The translations under genes were made by a program, and so were the position numbers. Shown here in pieces: positions 42,407-50,688 of a stretch of DNA of 64,000 nucleotides (position 1 is the stretch's first letter; each line of letters opens with the position of its first letter). The notes below the pieces were generated by a model that was not told the DNA's origin, made no database searches, and worked only from the letters and a program-made list of their open reading frames with translations. The DNA lies in the NCBI GenBank assembly GCA_963843465.1, contig CAWJKP010000005.1, forward strand, positions 186,001 through 250,000, in the 5' to 3' direction. The stretch is from CAWJKP01 sp963843465. GTDB lineage: Bacteria; Planctomycetota; Planctomycetia; Pirellulales; Thermoguttaceae.

Positions 42407-42827
42407 GATTGGCGAAGCGGGAATTCTTAGTGATGACAGGCGCGCAATGGTCGTTTTTCAGGAGGCGGCGAGAAAGTACTTCGGCGAGAATCCCAGGAAG
42501 AGGCGCATTCTTAGGTACCGCGTAGACGGCCAAATGATTGTGGACGGAGAGCGATGCGACTTTCTTTTTGGCATCCCTGAGAATGGCAACGTCTATCTGA
42601 TCGAGTTGAAGGGGGCAAACCTCAAGAAAGCCGCCAGCCAGATCCTCACGACAATGGGAAAGATTGGAAATCGCCTTGTACCGTATCGACAGCACGGGCG
42701 GATTGTTTTGAGCCGTGTTCAACGTCCCGCTGTTCGTCCAACGATTGTCCTCGCACTGGAGAGAAAGCTTATCGAACGGGGAGGCCGTCTGAAATATGCG
42801 TCTCAAGTTCTCGCAGAACAGATATAG
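42396..42827 (+). CDS. PD-(D/E)xK nuclease-like partner of the frameshifted ATPase
   Basis: A 143-residue protein starting at the ATG in the overlap with the ATPase stop. The core ERCDFLFGIPENGNVYLIELK gives D55, then E70-L-K72, and KKAASQILTTM provides a Gln (Q82) in the next helix: the PD-(D/E)xK nuclease signature. It is not similar in sequence to the partner of the ATPase at 12965-14053, but shares that architecture. It appears intact. The assignment is by motif. Confidence 0.65.
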   Translation: MRNRIGEAGILSDDRRAMVVFQEAARKYFGENPRKRRILRYRVDGQMIVDGERCDFLFGIPENGNVYLIELKGANLKKAASQILTTMGKIGNRLVPYRQHGRIVLSRVQRPAVRPTIVLALERKLIERGGRLKYASQVLAEQI

Positions 42828-42865
42828 GCTTCGTACTGGTCCCATTTCGCACGAGCCGCCCCGAC

Positions 42866-43396
42866 ATGGAAACCTTCCTGGACAGCCCTTGGCCCTGGAT
42901 CACCATCGGGATTCTCCTGGAGGGGGCGCTGGCCCTGGCGCTGTTCGTGACAAGGCGGGGCGTGCTGCTGTACGCCATGATCGGCGTGCTGCTGGCGGTG
43001 GTGGCCGGCGTGCTTTTCGAACGGTTGGTGATCACCGAGCGGAAACGGGTGATGATGACCATCGACGAAGGGGTCGAGGGGCTCAAGAGCAATTCCAAAG
43101 CCCGCATGGACGCCGTGGTCTCCCCCACGGCCGAGCAGACCCGCCGTCAGATCCAGACCGGCTTGGGCATGGTTCGCGTGACCGACGTGAGCCTGCACAA
43201 CATCGAGATCGAGGTCAACGACCGGACCAGTCCGCCGACCGCCACGGTCCGCTTTGACGCGGTGATCTATTTTGAAGGCCGCAAGCCGATCCTCGGCCCC
43301 GATCGCTGGGCGGGCAACGTCAAACTGCACCTCCAACGCTCGCCCGACCGCTGGCTGATCCTCGACCCGGTCGAAGGCGCCCCAGTCCATTTGTAA
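42866..43396 (+). CDS. Membrane protein with C-terminal soluble domain
   Basis: A 176-residue protein with two adjacent transmembrane helices (WITIGILLEGALALALFV, GVLLYAMIGVLLAVVAGVL) and a periplasmic or cytoplasmic domain with SLHNIEIEVNDRTSPPTATV and RFDAVIYFEGRKP. I believe it to be a planctomycete conserved protein. It ends 60 bases before ndk and may form an operon with it. The function is unknown. Confidence 0.75.
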   Translation: METFLDSPWPWITIGILLEGALALALFVTRRGVLLYAMIGVLLAVVAGVLFERLVITERKRVMMTIDEGVEGLKSNSKARMDAVVSPTAEQTRRQIQTGLGMVRVTDVSLHNIEIEVNDRTSPPTATVRFDAVIYFEGRKPILGPDRWAGNVKLHLQRSPDRWLILDPVEGAPVHL

Positions 43397-43455
43397 TGGT
43401 TAGTGGTCGATATCTCTTTATCCCTTCGCCGCTTTACCCAAGAAAGGGACTCGAC

Positions 43456-43917
43456 ATGGAGCGGACGCTCGTACTGTTCAAGCCGGATTGCCTCCAGCGC
43501 CGGCTGCTGGGAAGGCTCTTGTCCCGATTTGAGGACAAGGGATTCAACCTCGTGGCGATGAAGCTGATGCGGGTAACGCCAGAACTGGCGCGCAAGCATT
43601 ATGCCGAGCACGTACGGAAGGACTGGTACCCGGCGTTGGAGAGGTTTATCACCGGCGGGCCGCTGGTGGCCGCGGTGGTTGAGGGCCCCGAGGCGATCCG
43701 CGTGGTCCGCGACATGGTCGGGCCGACCAACGGTCGCGACGCCCCCGCCGGCACCATCCGCGGCGACTTCGGCTCGAGCCGGCAAATGAACCTGATCCAC
43801 GCCTCGGATGGCCCCGAGGCGGCCGTGCGCGAGGTCGGCATCTTCTTCCGCGAGGAGCAGATCGTCCCCGGCGAGCCTGCCATCCGGCCCTGGCTTCGTG
43901 CCCCCGATGAGGATTAA
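43456..43917 (+). CDS. ndk: Nucleoside diphosphate kinase
   Basis: It exchanges the terminal phosphate between nucleoside di- and triphosphates. The start ATG follows AAGAAAGGGACTCGAC, a good ribosome binding site, and a 20-codon upstream extension is rejected. The 153-residue protein has KPDCLQRR, and the active-site segment NLIHASDGPEAAV with the phospho-accepting His115; the family usually reads NxIHGSD, so A116 and G118 vary. Otherwise normal. Confidence 0.95.
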   Translation: MERTLVLFKPDCLQRRLLGRLLSRFEDKGFNLVAMKLMRVTPELARKHYAEHVRKDWYPALERFITGGPLVAAVVEGPEAIRVVRDMVGPTNGRDAPAGTIRGDFGSSRQMNLIHASDGPEAAVREVGIFFREEQIVPGEPAIRPWLRAPDED

Positions 43918-43923
43918 GCGCGT

Positions 43924-44172
43924 CTAAACACGGGCCGACTTCGCGTGGGAGGGGCTCGGCGTGCGGCCGAAATCGCTCCGCTCACGGATCTTGCCGTCGC
44001 GGCCATGAACGACCAACTCGGCCAGTTCTTCCTCCGCCATCTTGCGTCCGGCCGCGAGGGCCTCTTCATGGCTAGGGTAGTGCCATACCCCACCGTGCCC
44101 TTTGCCTCGTCCTTCTCGCTCTACGGCCCAGCCTCCGCTGCTGGGAACCACATGTACGCTCTTGACCGGCAT
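43924..44172 (-). CDS. DUF2188 family protein
   Basis: An 82-residue protein starting MPVKSVHVVPSSGGWAVERE. The N-terminal HVVPSSGGWAVE and HYPSHEEALAAGRKMAEEE match DUF2188, short proteins that act on unknown targets. Downstream it has HGRDGKIRERSDFG, also family-typical. It converges with ndk and leaves only six bases between the stops. Confidence 0.85.
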   Translation of the reverse strand: MPVKSVHVVPSSGGWAVEREGRGKGHGGVWHYPSHEEALAAGRKMAEEELAELVVHGRDGKIRERSDFGRTPSPSHAKSARV

Positions 44173-44391
44173 AGTTCAAGCCTCTTCTAAAAACGGTGAC
44201 CGTCCTGCCGCTCGGGTGCTACGGCACAAATAGCGCCAATTCCCTGAGACATGCGCAAAACGAACTATCAAATAATGCTAGTTTATTGGTTGGGAGCGTA
44301 CAAGGTGGTATTTTACTGAGCCTCCACAATCTGGTGGTTCATGGCCCTACTGCAACCAGATTTCGGGAATCCGATAAGTGGTCCCCTTGAA

Positions 44392-44424
44392 CATAAGGCG
44401 GTCTTATGATAAGATAGCCTTATG
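44392..44424. promoter_or_regulatory. 33-bp dyad over the start codon of the LysR gene
   Basis: CATAAGGCGGTCTTAT (44392-44407), a central G, then ATAAGATAGCCTTATG (44409-44424) are inverted with 14 of 16 positions matching. The centre is CTTATGATAAG, a perfect small palindrome. The last three bases are the ATG of the LysR gene. It is most simply an autoregulatory operator. Confidence 0.7.
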
Positions 44425-45354
44425 AATATCGAAACGCTACGAATCTTCTGCGATGTGGTGCAGCATCAAAGTTTCTCCCGCGGGGCGGCGGCCAACGAGG
44501 TGAGCCAGTCGGCGGCGACGCAGTCGGTGCACCGCATGGAGCAGTACTTCAGCGTGCAGTTGGTCGATCGCAGCAAGCGGCCCTTCGTGCTCACGCCGGA
44601 AGGCCAGGCCTGCTACGAGGGCTTCCGCGAGGTCCTGGAGATGTACGACGCGGTGGAGACCCGGGTCCGCTCGCTGCGGAAGGAGATCACCGGGCTGGTC
44701 CGCGTGGCCTCGATCTATTCCGTCGGCCTGCACGACATGAGCCGCTGCATGCAGGACTTCATGCGGCGCTATCCCAAGGCCAAGGTCCGCCTGGAGTTCT
44801 TGCGTCCCAACAAAGTCTACGAGGCGGTGCTGAACTCCGAGGTGGACCTGGGGATCGTCTCCTATCCCGCGGCCTCGCCGGAGATTGCCGTGATCCCGCT
44901 GCGCTCCGAGCGGATGGTGCTGGTCTGCCACCCGCAACACCCGCTGGTCTCCCGCAAGGCGGTGACCATCGAGCATCTGCGGGACGAGGACTTCGTGGCC
45001 TTCGACCGCGACCTGTTCATCCGCAAGGAGATCGATCGCTACCTGCGGCAGCGCTCGGTGTCGATCCACGTGGTGATGGAGTTCGACAACATCGAGACCA
45101 TCAAGCAGGCCGTGGAGATCGGCGCGGGGATCAGCATCCTCCCGGAGCCGACCGTCCGCAAGGAGACCGAGCGGGGGAGCCTGGCCTCGGTCCCCTTGAT
45201 CGCGCCGCCGTTGCAGCGTCCCCTGGGCATCATCCACCGCCAGCGGAAGGTCTTCACGCCCACGGCGGCCAAGTTCGTCGATCTCTTGCAACAGGTCCAA
45301 CATTCCGAAGCAGCCGTGGAAGAAGAGCAGGCCACGGTTGCCGAGAGCCCGTGA
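44422..45354 (+). CDS. LysR family transcriptional regulator
   Basis: A 310-residue regulator. The N-terminal winged helix (MNIETLRIFCDVVQHQSFSR, EVSQSAATQSVHRMEQYFSV) is followed by a linker helix and a periplasmic-binding-like effector domain (LVRVASIYSVGLHDM, SEVDLGIVSYPAASPEIAVI, EIGAGISILPEPTV). The effector family is nearest to CysB/CbbR-like proteins, but the ligand is not evident. It is not divergent from another gene; the next gene downstream on the same strand is a RACo-like iron-sulfur protein. A dyad over the start codon suggests self-control. Confidence 0.92.
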   Translation: MNIETLRIFCDVVQHQSFSRGAAANEVSQSAATQSVHRMEQYFSVQLVDRSKRPFVLTPEGQACYEGFREVLEMYDAVETRVRSLRKEITGLVRVASIYSVGLHDMSRCMQDFMRRYPKAKVRLEFLRPNKVYEAVLNSEVDLGIVSYPAASPEIAVIPLRSERMVLVCHPQHPLVSRKAVTIEHLRDEDFVAFDRDLFIRKEIDRYLRQRSVSIHVVMEFDNIETIKQAVEIGAGISILPEPTVRKETERGSLASVPLIAPPLQRPLGIIHRQRKVFTPTAAKFVDLLQQVQHSEAAVEEEQATVAESP

Positions 45355-45385
45355 CGAAAGTAGCTTGTCAAGATGAGAGAATCAT

Positions 45386-45444
45386 GTACGTCAGGCTTTC
45401 CAGCCTGACCCGTATGCTCTGTCAGGCTGGAAAGCCTGACGTAC
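45386..45444. repeat. Palindromic repeat, GTACGTCAGGC family, copy 2
   Basis: GTACGTCAGGCTTTCCAGCC and GGCTGGAAAGCCTGACGTAC. Compare copy 1 at 1171-1229. It follows the LysR stop. Confidence 0.88.
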
Positions 45445-45494
45445 TTTCGTGCCGGGGTAATAGTTGCCTCGAACTGTAACCGTTCACGGTCCGT

Positions 45495-45572
45495 AAAGCA
45501 GCAGCCACACTCCGTGTGCCGTCCGCTGTTGCTGCCAACACGGGCGGACGGCACACGGAGTGTGCCTGCTAC
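45495..45572. repeat. REPIN-like repeat, GTAGCAGGCACACGCC family, divergent copy 4
   Basis: AGCAGCAGCCACACTCCGTG and CACGGAGTGTGCCTGCTAC. It is preceded by AACCGTTCACGGTCCGTAA, as in copy 1. It lies 40 bases before the RACo-like gene start. Confidence 0.8.
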
Positions 45573-45611
45573 TTTGTTCGCTTCAAGTTACTTCCGCGAG
45601 ATCCCCGCGCG

Positions 45612-47315
45612 ATGCAGCCTCACGAGGTACGCGAAGTAGAGATCAAGTTCCAGCCGCTGGGCCGAACGGTCCGGGTCGCTGCGGGAAGCCGGCTGATGGA
45701 AGCGGCGCTGGAGGCCGGCGCGGTGCTGGATCTGCCCTGCGGCGGGGAAGGCGTCTGCGGAAAGTGCCGGGTCCGCGTTTGCCAGGGCGCCGCCGAGCCG
45801 GGACCCTGCGACCGCACGGCGATCAGCCGCGACGACCTGGCCCAGGGTTTCCGGCTGGCCTGCCAGACGATCGTGTACGGTCCGATGACTGTGGAGGTCC
45901 CCGCAACGTCGCTGCTGTCGCCGTTTCACCAGATCCTGGCCCGGACCGAGGGGGCTCCGGGGCCGGTTGCCGAGCCGCTGGTCCGGGACGTTTACCGCGA
46001 ACTGCCTCCGCCCGACCGTGATGGCGGCCAGCCGGCGGCCTGTTACGGCGTGGCGATGGACGTCGGCACGACGACGCTGGTCGCCATGCTGCTGGACCTG
46101 GAAAGCGGAGAGGAATTGGCGATCGCCGCGCGGGTCAATCCGCAAACCGCCTTCGGCGACGACGTGCTGGCCCGCATTCTCCACGCCGGGCGCAGTGCCG
46201 GGGGACTGGAAGAGCTTCGCCGCGCCGTGGTCGGGGCGGCCGACGAAATGATCGACGAGCTGGCCCACCGCGCCGCAGTGGCCCGCGGGCAGATCTGCGT
46301 GCTGACGTTCTCGGGGAACACCACGATGCAGCAGCTCTTGGCAGGCATCAATTGCCGGTCCCTGGGCGAGGTTCCCTTCGTCCCGGCCACGAGCGGCCCG
46401 ATGCTGCTGCCGGCGTCGTCGTTGGGGCTTCCCATCCATCCTCGCGGCACGGCCTACGTTTTCCCGGTGATCGGCGGCTTTGTCGGCGGCGATACGGTCA
46501 GCGGCATCCTGGCCACCGGACTGGGCGAGATGGCGGGGCCTGCGCTGTTGGTCGATATCGGCACCAATGGCGAGATCGTGCTGGCGGCCAGGGGAAAACT
46601 GACGGCCGCCTCGACGGCTGCGGGTCCGGCCTTCGAAGGCGCAAGGATCTCGCAAGGTATGAGGGGCAGCACCGGGGCGATCGAGCGCGTGCTCTTCGAC
46701 GGCCTGCTGCGGACCCAGGTGATCGGCGGCGTCCGCCCGGCGGGCCTCTGCGGCTCGGGGCTGATCGACCTGGCGGCCGAGCTTCTGCGCAGCGGGCTGA
46801 TCCGCCCTGACGGACGGCTGGCGTCGGCCAACGCCCCACCGGCCGGCCTGCCCGCCGACCTGCGGCGGCGGCTGGTCGCGGCCCACGGCAAGCCGGCGTT
46901 CCTGCTGGCCGAGGGGGCGGAAACCGCCAGCGGCAAGCCCATCCTGCTCACGCAACAAGACGTCCGCGAGCTGCAGCTTGCCAGCGGCGCGATCCGGGCG
47001 GGGATAGAAATTCTCTTGCGCTGCAATGGTTTGGCGACGACGGACCTTGAAGCGGTGCTGATTGCCGGCGGCTTCGGCAACTACGTCCGCCGCACGAGCG
47101 CCCAGCGGATCGGTCTGTTGCCGCCGGCGATTCCGCGGGAGCGGATACGCTACCAGGGCAACACCTCGCTGGCCGGCGCCCGGCTGGCGGCCCTTTCGCA
47201 CCAAGCCCGCCGTCAGGCCGAAGCGCTGGCCCGGCGGACCGAGCACGTCGATCTCTCCGGCGATCCCGACTTCAAGTGGACCTTCGCCGAAGCGATGCTT
47301 TTTCCCGGCAGTTGA
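45612..47315 (+). CDS. RACo-like [2Fe-2S] ASKHA protein (DUF4445)
   Basis: A 567-residue protein. The N-terminal ferredoxin domain has C43, C49, C52 and C84, the arrangement LPCGGEGVCGKC...ACQT of plant-type [2Fe-2S] clusters. Then an ASKHA-type ATPase domain (DVGTTTLVAMLLDL, DIGTNGEIVLAARGK, GGFGNYVRR) follows. It is built like the reductive activators of corrinoid proteins (RACo) and AcsV-like proteins. The start is placed at MQPHEVREVEIK; an upstream extension crosses a repeat. No corrinoid protein or methyltransferase is adjacent, so its partner is unknown. Confidence 0.88.
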   Translation: MQPHEVREVEIKFQPLGRTVRVAAGSRLMEAALEAGAVLDLPCGGEGVCGKCRVRVCQGAAEPGPCDRTAISRDDLAQGFRLACQTIVYGPMTVEVPATSLLSPFHQILARTEGAPGPVAEPLVRDVYRELPPPDRDGGQPAACYGVAMDVGTTTLVAMLLDLESGEELAIAARVNPQTAFGDDVLARILHAGRSAGGLEELRRAVVGAADEMIDELAHRAAVARGQICVLTFSGNTTMQQLLAGINCRSLGEVPFVPATSGPMLLPASSLGLPIHPRGTAYVFPVIGGFVGGDTVSGILATGLGEMAGPALLVDIGTNGEIVLAARGKLTAASTAAGPAFEGARISQGMRGSTGAIERVLFDGLLRTQVIGGVRPAGLCGSGLIDLAAELLRSGLIRPDGRLASANAPPAGLPADLRRRLVAAHGKPAFLLAEGAETASGKPILLTQQDVRELQLASGAIRAGIEILLRCNGLATTDLEAVLIAGGFGNYVRRTSAQRIGLLPPAIPRERIRYQGNTSLAGARLAALSHQARRQAEALARRTEHVDLSGDPDFKWTFAEAMLFPGS

Positions 47316-47617
47316 ACGAGTTATAGGGCGGGCTTTAGCCCGCCACTGCGTCGTTGGACGGACCTAACGGCCCTGGCCGTTTGAACGAGGAAAGGCGCCC
47401 GCCGCCAAGCTCACGCAATCTGTAGAGGCTCGCCGAGCTGCAAGTCTCGTAACCTCTCCAGACATGATCGCGCGTACCTTTTCCAACCCCGCGAACCCAA
47501 ATAGGCAAGTCTGTCGCTTGCGGGCGAGTTTGCCGCTTGAGGCGTTCTTTGCCCGATTTTCCTTGGCGCGCAACGCTCTCGGGTTGAAACTGTACCACTT
47601 CCGGCGGGAGCGGGTTA
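47316..47617. other. Intergenic region with solo REP half
   Basis: No gene is recognised. GGGCGGGCTTTAGCCCGCC near 47325-47344 is a solo of the GTAGGGTGGGCTTTAGCCC family. The rest, a long AT-poor stretch with CGCTTGCGGGCGAG, holds no structure that I can support. Confidence 0.45.
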
Positions 47618-47645
47618 TTGACTTTGCCTGTCGGGCGGCTATAGT
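47618..47645 (+). promoter_or_regulatory. Sigma-70-type promoter before the TerB-DnaJ-TPR gene
   Basis: TTGACT (47618-47623), a 16-base spacer and TATAGT (47640-47645). Transcription would begin about 70 bases before the ATG at 47722. Confidence 0.7.
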
Positions 47646-47721
47646 CGAGGGCGTTTGATGGGTGCGAGCCAGGCGCAACCTCTCCCCGATGCGCAAGCCT
47701 TCTTTGGGAGGTACGGGGGTC

Positions 47722-49737
47722 ATGGACCGTTGCCAAATTTGCGGACGGCATCCCGCCAAGTGGATGTCTTTCAAGGCGCACCAAGGGTTCGTCATCCTTC
47801 GGCGGGAGATCAAATTCTCCGGCATGTTCTGCCGAGATCACGCCATGCAGGCGTACATGGCTGCGCGGGGGGCCACGCTCAAAGGAATGTGGTTCAGCAG
47901 TTCCTCCCTGCTGTTTGGCGCGGCTCGATCCCTTTGGGATTCAATGAAGCTGCTCGACCTGCCGGGCGAGGTAAAAGACGAAGCGTGGGTACCGCATGTC
48001 GTTGCCTGCCCTTACTGCGCCCAGAGGAACGTAGCACCTGCGGGTTCCGTTGCCTGTGAAAAGTGCAACAACATATTCACCGTGGCATCGTGTGCCTCGT
48101 GTAATGCCGTCCACGTCGTTCGGCAAGTCCCGTCAATTGACAGCATCGGCATTGCCTGCCGGATTTGTGGCGTTCGCACGGCAGGGCCGAAGGCCATACG
48201 TAATTCGGCGGCAATGTTGCTTATGCGAGGCATCGCAGAAGCGTCTGCGGCGGTGGCGTCTGCCGGAGGAGCCGTTGGCGACGCAGAAAGGGAAGCGTTT
48301 CGCGCGGCGATTCGTGAGCTGTTTCGGCCAGCCGGTGGCACAGCGCGATATCTCGAAAAGTGCTTTGACGACTGCGCGAGCGGCAAGGGCACAGACCTGT
48401 TGGGCACGTTCAAGCAATTCTGCTCCTTGGAGTACAGGCGGCTAGTGCTTGCTGTCGCGCTGTCCGTTGCAAGAGCGGACGGCATTGTAGATGAGAGCGA
48501 AAATCGCGTTCTCCGAACTCTGGCAGAACTGTTGGGGTTCGACCCGAATGGAGTCTATGAGGGCATCGACCCGGGAGCGGCCGGAACAAGCGAAGCGGAG
48601 CCTTGGTGGGAAGTGTTCAAGGTTCCGTCCGCAGCCTCGCTGGATGAGGTTGCTTTCGCCTATCGGAAGCTAGCGATGCAATTCCACCCCGATGTTTGGC
48701 AGCAAGCGCCCGAAACGCAGAGAGCGATGGCCGCCGCCCGGATGAAGAGTATCAATGCGGCCTTCGAGCAGGCGAAACGTGAGATTTGCATAAGGGAGGA
48801 CCGCAAGGCCGCGGCCGCAGCGGCAAGTGCCAAGAAAGCCGCTACCGAGGCCGCGACTGTGAAACAAGCTGAGCAGGAGTGCATGGCCGAGGCAGCGAAA
48901 GCAAGACAAAGTACACCCGGTGTTGCGCACTCTAGACCAGCGAGAGAACCTCCTCCGGCGGCAGCGACAGAAGCTACGCCAGGCGCACCGGTCGCCGTAG
49001 AGAAAACCGATAATACGTCCAGCAACGCAGTTCACTACACCGTTGGTACATTTGTTTCGCTTCTCCTCGGGATTAGCATAGCCTTCGTTGGACTTCTTGC
49101 CGCCTTTTTCTATGTCCGCTCGGGATTGCAGAGACAGGACACTCCGAATTTCGCGGGGACGACAGCGGAAACGCAGGAAGCTCGCGATGGACCACTTTCG
49201 CAAGCAAGCGGCGTATCCCCAGCAACGAGCCAAGAAGCAAATATTCGGGCGGCGCCCGAGCCAGAGCAACACGCGGCGGCCCCCGAGCCAGAGCAACAGG
49301 CGATGGCCTATTTTGACGAAGGCTTGGCCCAGTTGGGCAAAGGCCAGTTGAACGAGGCTATTGCCGACTTCACGGAGGCTATCCGACTGAATCCGAACAA
49401 CGCATCGTCGTATGAGGGGCGGGGTACCGCCTTTTATGGGAAAGGTGAGTGGGACAAAGCCATTGATGACTACGAAGAATCCATTCGGCTCGGTCCGGCG
49501 GAAGAAACGCGGGTTCGTGCGAACCTTGCGATAGCGTATTACTACCGGGGCAAGGCTTACGTGCAATCACGAGAACTAACCAGGGCGAACGATGCCTTCG
49601 CGAGGGCTAAGAAACTGGGGTACCGATTTTCGACACCCGCGGCTGTGGACCATGATACTGCGATTCGGAGCGCCGAAGAATACTACAGGAAACGTGCCGC
49701 GATGAAAAACAGAGACCAAGGGAGTGTCACCCCATGA
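47722..49737 (+). CDS. Zinc-ribbon, TerB, DnaJ and TPR fusion membrane protein
   Basis: A 671-residue multidomain protein starting at MDRCQICGRHPAKW, after a GGGAGGTACGGGGGTC ribosome site. The N-terminus has CxxC and CxxH pairs (C4, C7, C37, H40) like a B-box; two zinc ribbons follow (CPYCAQRN...CEKC, residues 96-115, and CASC...CRIC, 124-149). A TerB-like helical domain (residues 236-275, VALSVARADGIVDESE) precedes a J-domain with HPD at 322-324. After a coiled, Ala-rich stretch comes one transmembrane helix (about 443-465), then a TPR array (from about 530). DjlA-type TerB+DnaJ is known; the fusion with zinc and TPR parts is unusual. Its base composition is lower in GC than its neighbours. 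Confidence 0.85.
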   Translation: MDRCQICGRHPAKWMSFKAHQGFVILRREIKFSGMFCRDHAMQAYMAARGATLKGMWFSSSSLLFGAARSLWDSMKLLDLPGEVKDEAWVPHVVACPYCAQRNVAPAGSVACEKCNNIFTVASCASCNAVHVVRQVPSIDSIGIACRICGVRTAGPKAIRNSAAMLLMRGIAEASAAVASAGGAVGDAEREAFRAAIRELFRPAGGTARYLEKCFDDCASGKGTDLLGTFKQFCSLEYRRLVLAVALSVARADGIVDESENRVLRTLAELLGFDPNGVYEGIDPGAAGTSEAEPWWEVFKVPSAASLDEVAFAYRKLAMQFHPDVWQQAPETQRAMAAARMKSINAAFEQAKREICIREDRKAAAAAASAKKAATEAATVKQAEQECMAEAAKARQSTPGVAHSRPAREPPPAAATEATPGAPVAVEKTDNTSSNAVHYTVGTFVSLLLGISIAFVGLLAAFFYVRSGLQRQDTPNFAGTTAETQEARDGPLSQASGVSPATSQEANIRAAPEPEQHAAAPEPEQQAMAYFDEGLAQLGKGQLNEAIADFTEAIRLNPNNASSYEGRGTAFYGKGEWDKAIDDYEESIRLGPAEETRVRANLAIAYYYRGKAYVQSRELTRANDAFARAKKLGYRFSTPAAVDHDTAIRSAEEYYRKRAAMKNRDQGSVTP

Positions 49738-49821
49738 TGATCGCCCGCAGTCCGCCTCACGATGAAGAACGGCTGCGGGCAGTTTCGAAACCGGAATCTC
49801 TTCAGGCAGGGGAGCTAGAGA

Positions 49822-50334
49822 ATGTCCTTTTGGTATGAATCGATTAGGACGATCTTGGGGAGCCTGCTTGCCGCAGCGATCGTGGCTTGGGTTACGCAGA
49901 TTTTGGTTGAGCGAAGGGAACGGCGCAAGCACTACTACGATCTCCGTCTGGACTTCTATCTGCAGATCGTCGGCGTTGTCCTCGACAACGAACAACTGTT
50001 GGCCGCCCGCGGCCCGCATGGGAGCTTCCCGCCCGCCGAAATTCAGGCCAAGTGGCTCGGCGTTCGGCACCGGCTCAAGTTGCTCGGGTCGCCGCGGGTC
50101 AAGGACGCCTACGATAGGTATGATTCGCTTGTGAGAAAGGCAGTGGACAATCCAATCCACGCTCGCCCAATGCCCCCGGAGGATGACGCGAGTGTGCGCG
50201 AGCAATTGATCGACGCGATGGCCGAGGACGTGCAGGTGAGGAAGCGCGATCGAACCTGGACCGAACGGCTCCCCTTCCTAGCGCACGAGCCTAGCTCCCG
50301 CCTGGCGAGAGAGGGAAAGGGAATAAAACGGTAA
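49822..50334 (+). CDS. Membrane-anchored hypothetical protein
   Basis: A 170-residue protein beginning MSFWYESIRTILGSLLAAAI, with one N-terminal transmembrane helix and a long cytoplasmic, charged helical domain (WVTQILVERRERRKHYYDLR). The C-terminal tail (SSRLAREGKGIKR) is encoded by a degenerate CTCTCCC-type repeat and is probably not functional. It follows the TerB-DnaJ-TPR gene after 84 bases. Confidence 0.7.
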   Translation: MSFWYESIRTILGSLLAAAIVAWVTQILVERRERRKHYYDLRLDFYLQIVGVVLDNEQLLAARGPHGSFPPAEIQAKWLGVRHRLKLLGSPRVKDAYDRYDSLVRKAVDNPIHARPMPPEDDASVREQLIDAMAEDVQVRKRDRTWTERLPFLAHEPSSRLAREGKGIKR

Positions 50335-50427
50335 GATTCGCGAAATTTGGCACGACAGGTAGATCGTCGCTCAAGGAAGATCCAGACGCAGTTGACAAAC
50401 TTGTCTGGCAAGACTAGGATGTTACCG

Positions 50428-50682
50428 ATGGCTGAAGTCTGGTTGAGCCCCGAAGCGCAACGCCAGTTGGACCGGCTGCCGAGGACGATTCGCGCCCGGG
50501 TTCGCGGGATTGTGGAGCGGTTGCAACAATGGCCGAACGTCAGCGGCGCCAAAGCGCTGTCGGGCCGACTGGCCGGCCGTTTCCGCGTGCGGACCGGCGA
50601 CTACCGTCTCCAGTTTCATGTCCTGCACGAGAACGTGATTATCGAGCGAATCGGTCACCGCTCCCGGTTCTACGAGGAGTGA
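50428..50682 (+). CDS. RelE/ParE-type toxin
   Basis: An 84-residue protein starting at MAEVWLSPEAQRQLDRLPRT, with the RelE-fold signature and GDYRLQFHVLHENVIIERIG. The C-terminal RIGHRSRFYEE carries the usual basic and aromatic end. Such toxins cut mRNA in the ribosome or, in ParE, target gyrase. The upstream frame extends by 27 codons but I prefer the internal ATG. The antitoxin gene begins six bases after the stop. Confidence 0.88.
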   Translation: MAEVWLSPEAQRQLDRLPRTIRARVRGIVERLQQWPNVSGAKALSGRLAGRFRVRTGDYRLQFHVLHENVIIERIGHRSRFYEE

Positions 50683-50688
50683 ACGAGG

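Noticed and set aside
47335..47841. A 168-residue minus-strand frame upstream of the TerB-DnaJ-TPR gene
   Set aside because: It has no protein-like pattern, and overlaps the promoter and 5' end of the plus-strand gene.
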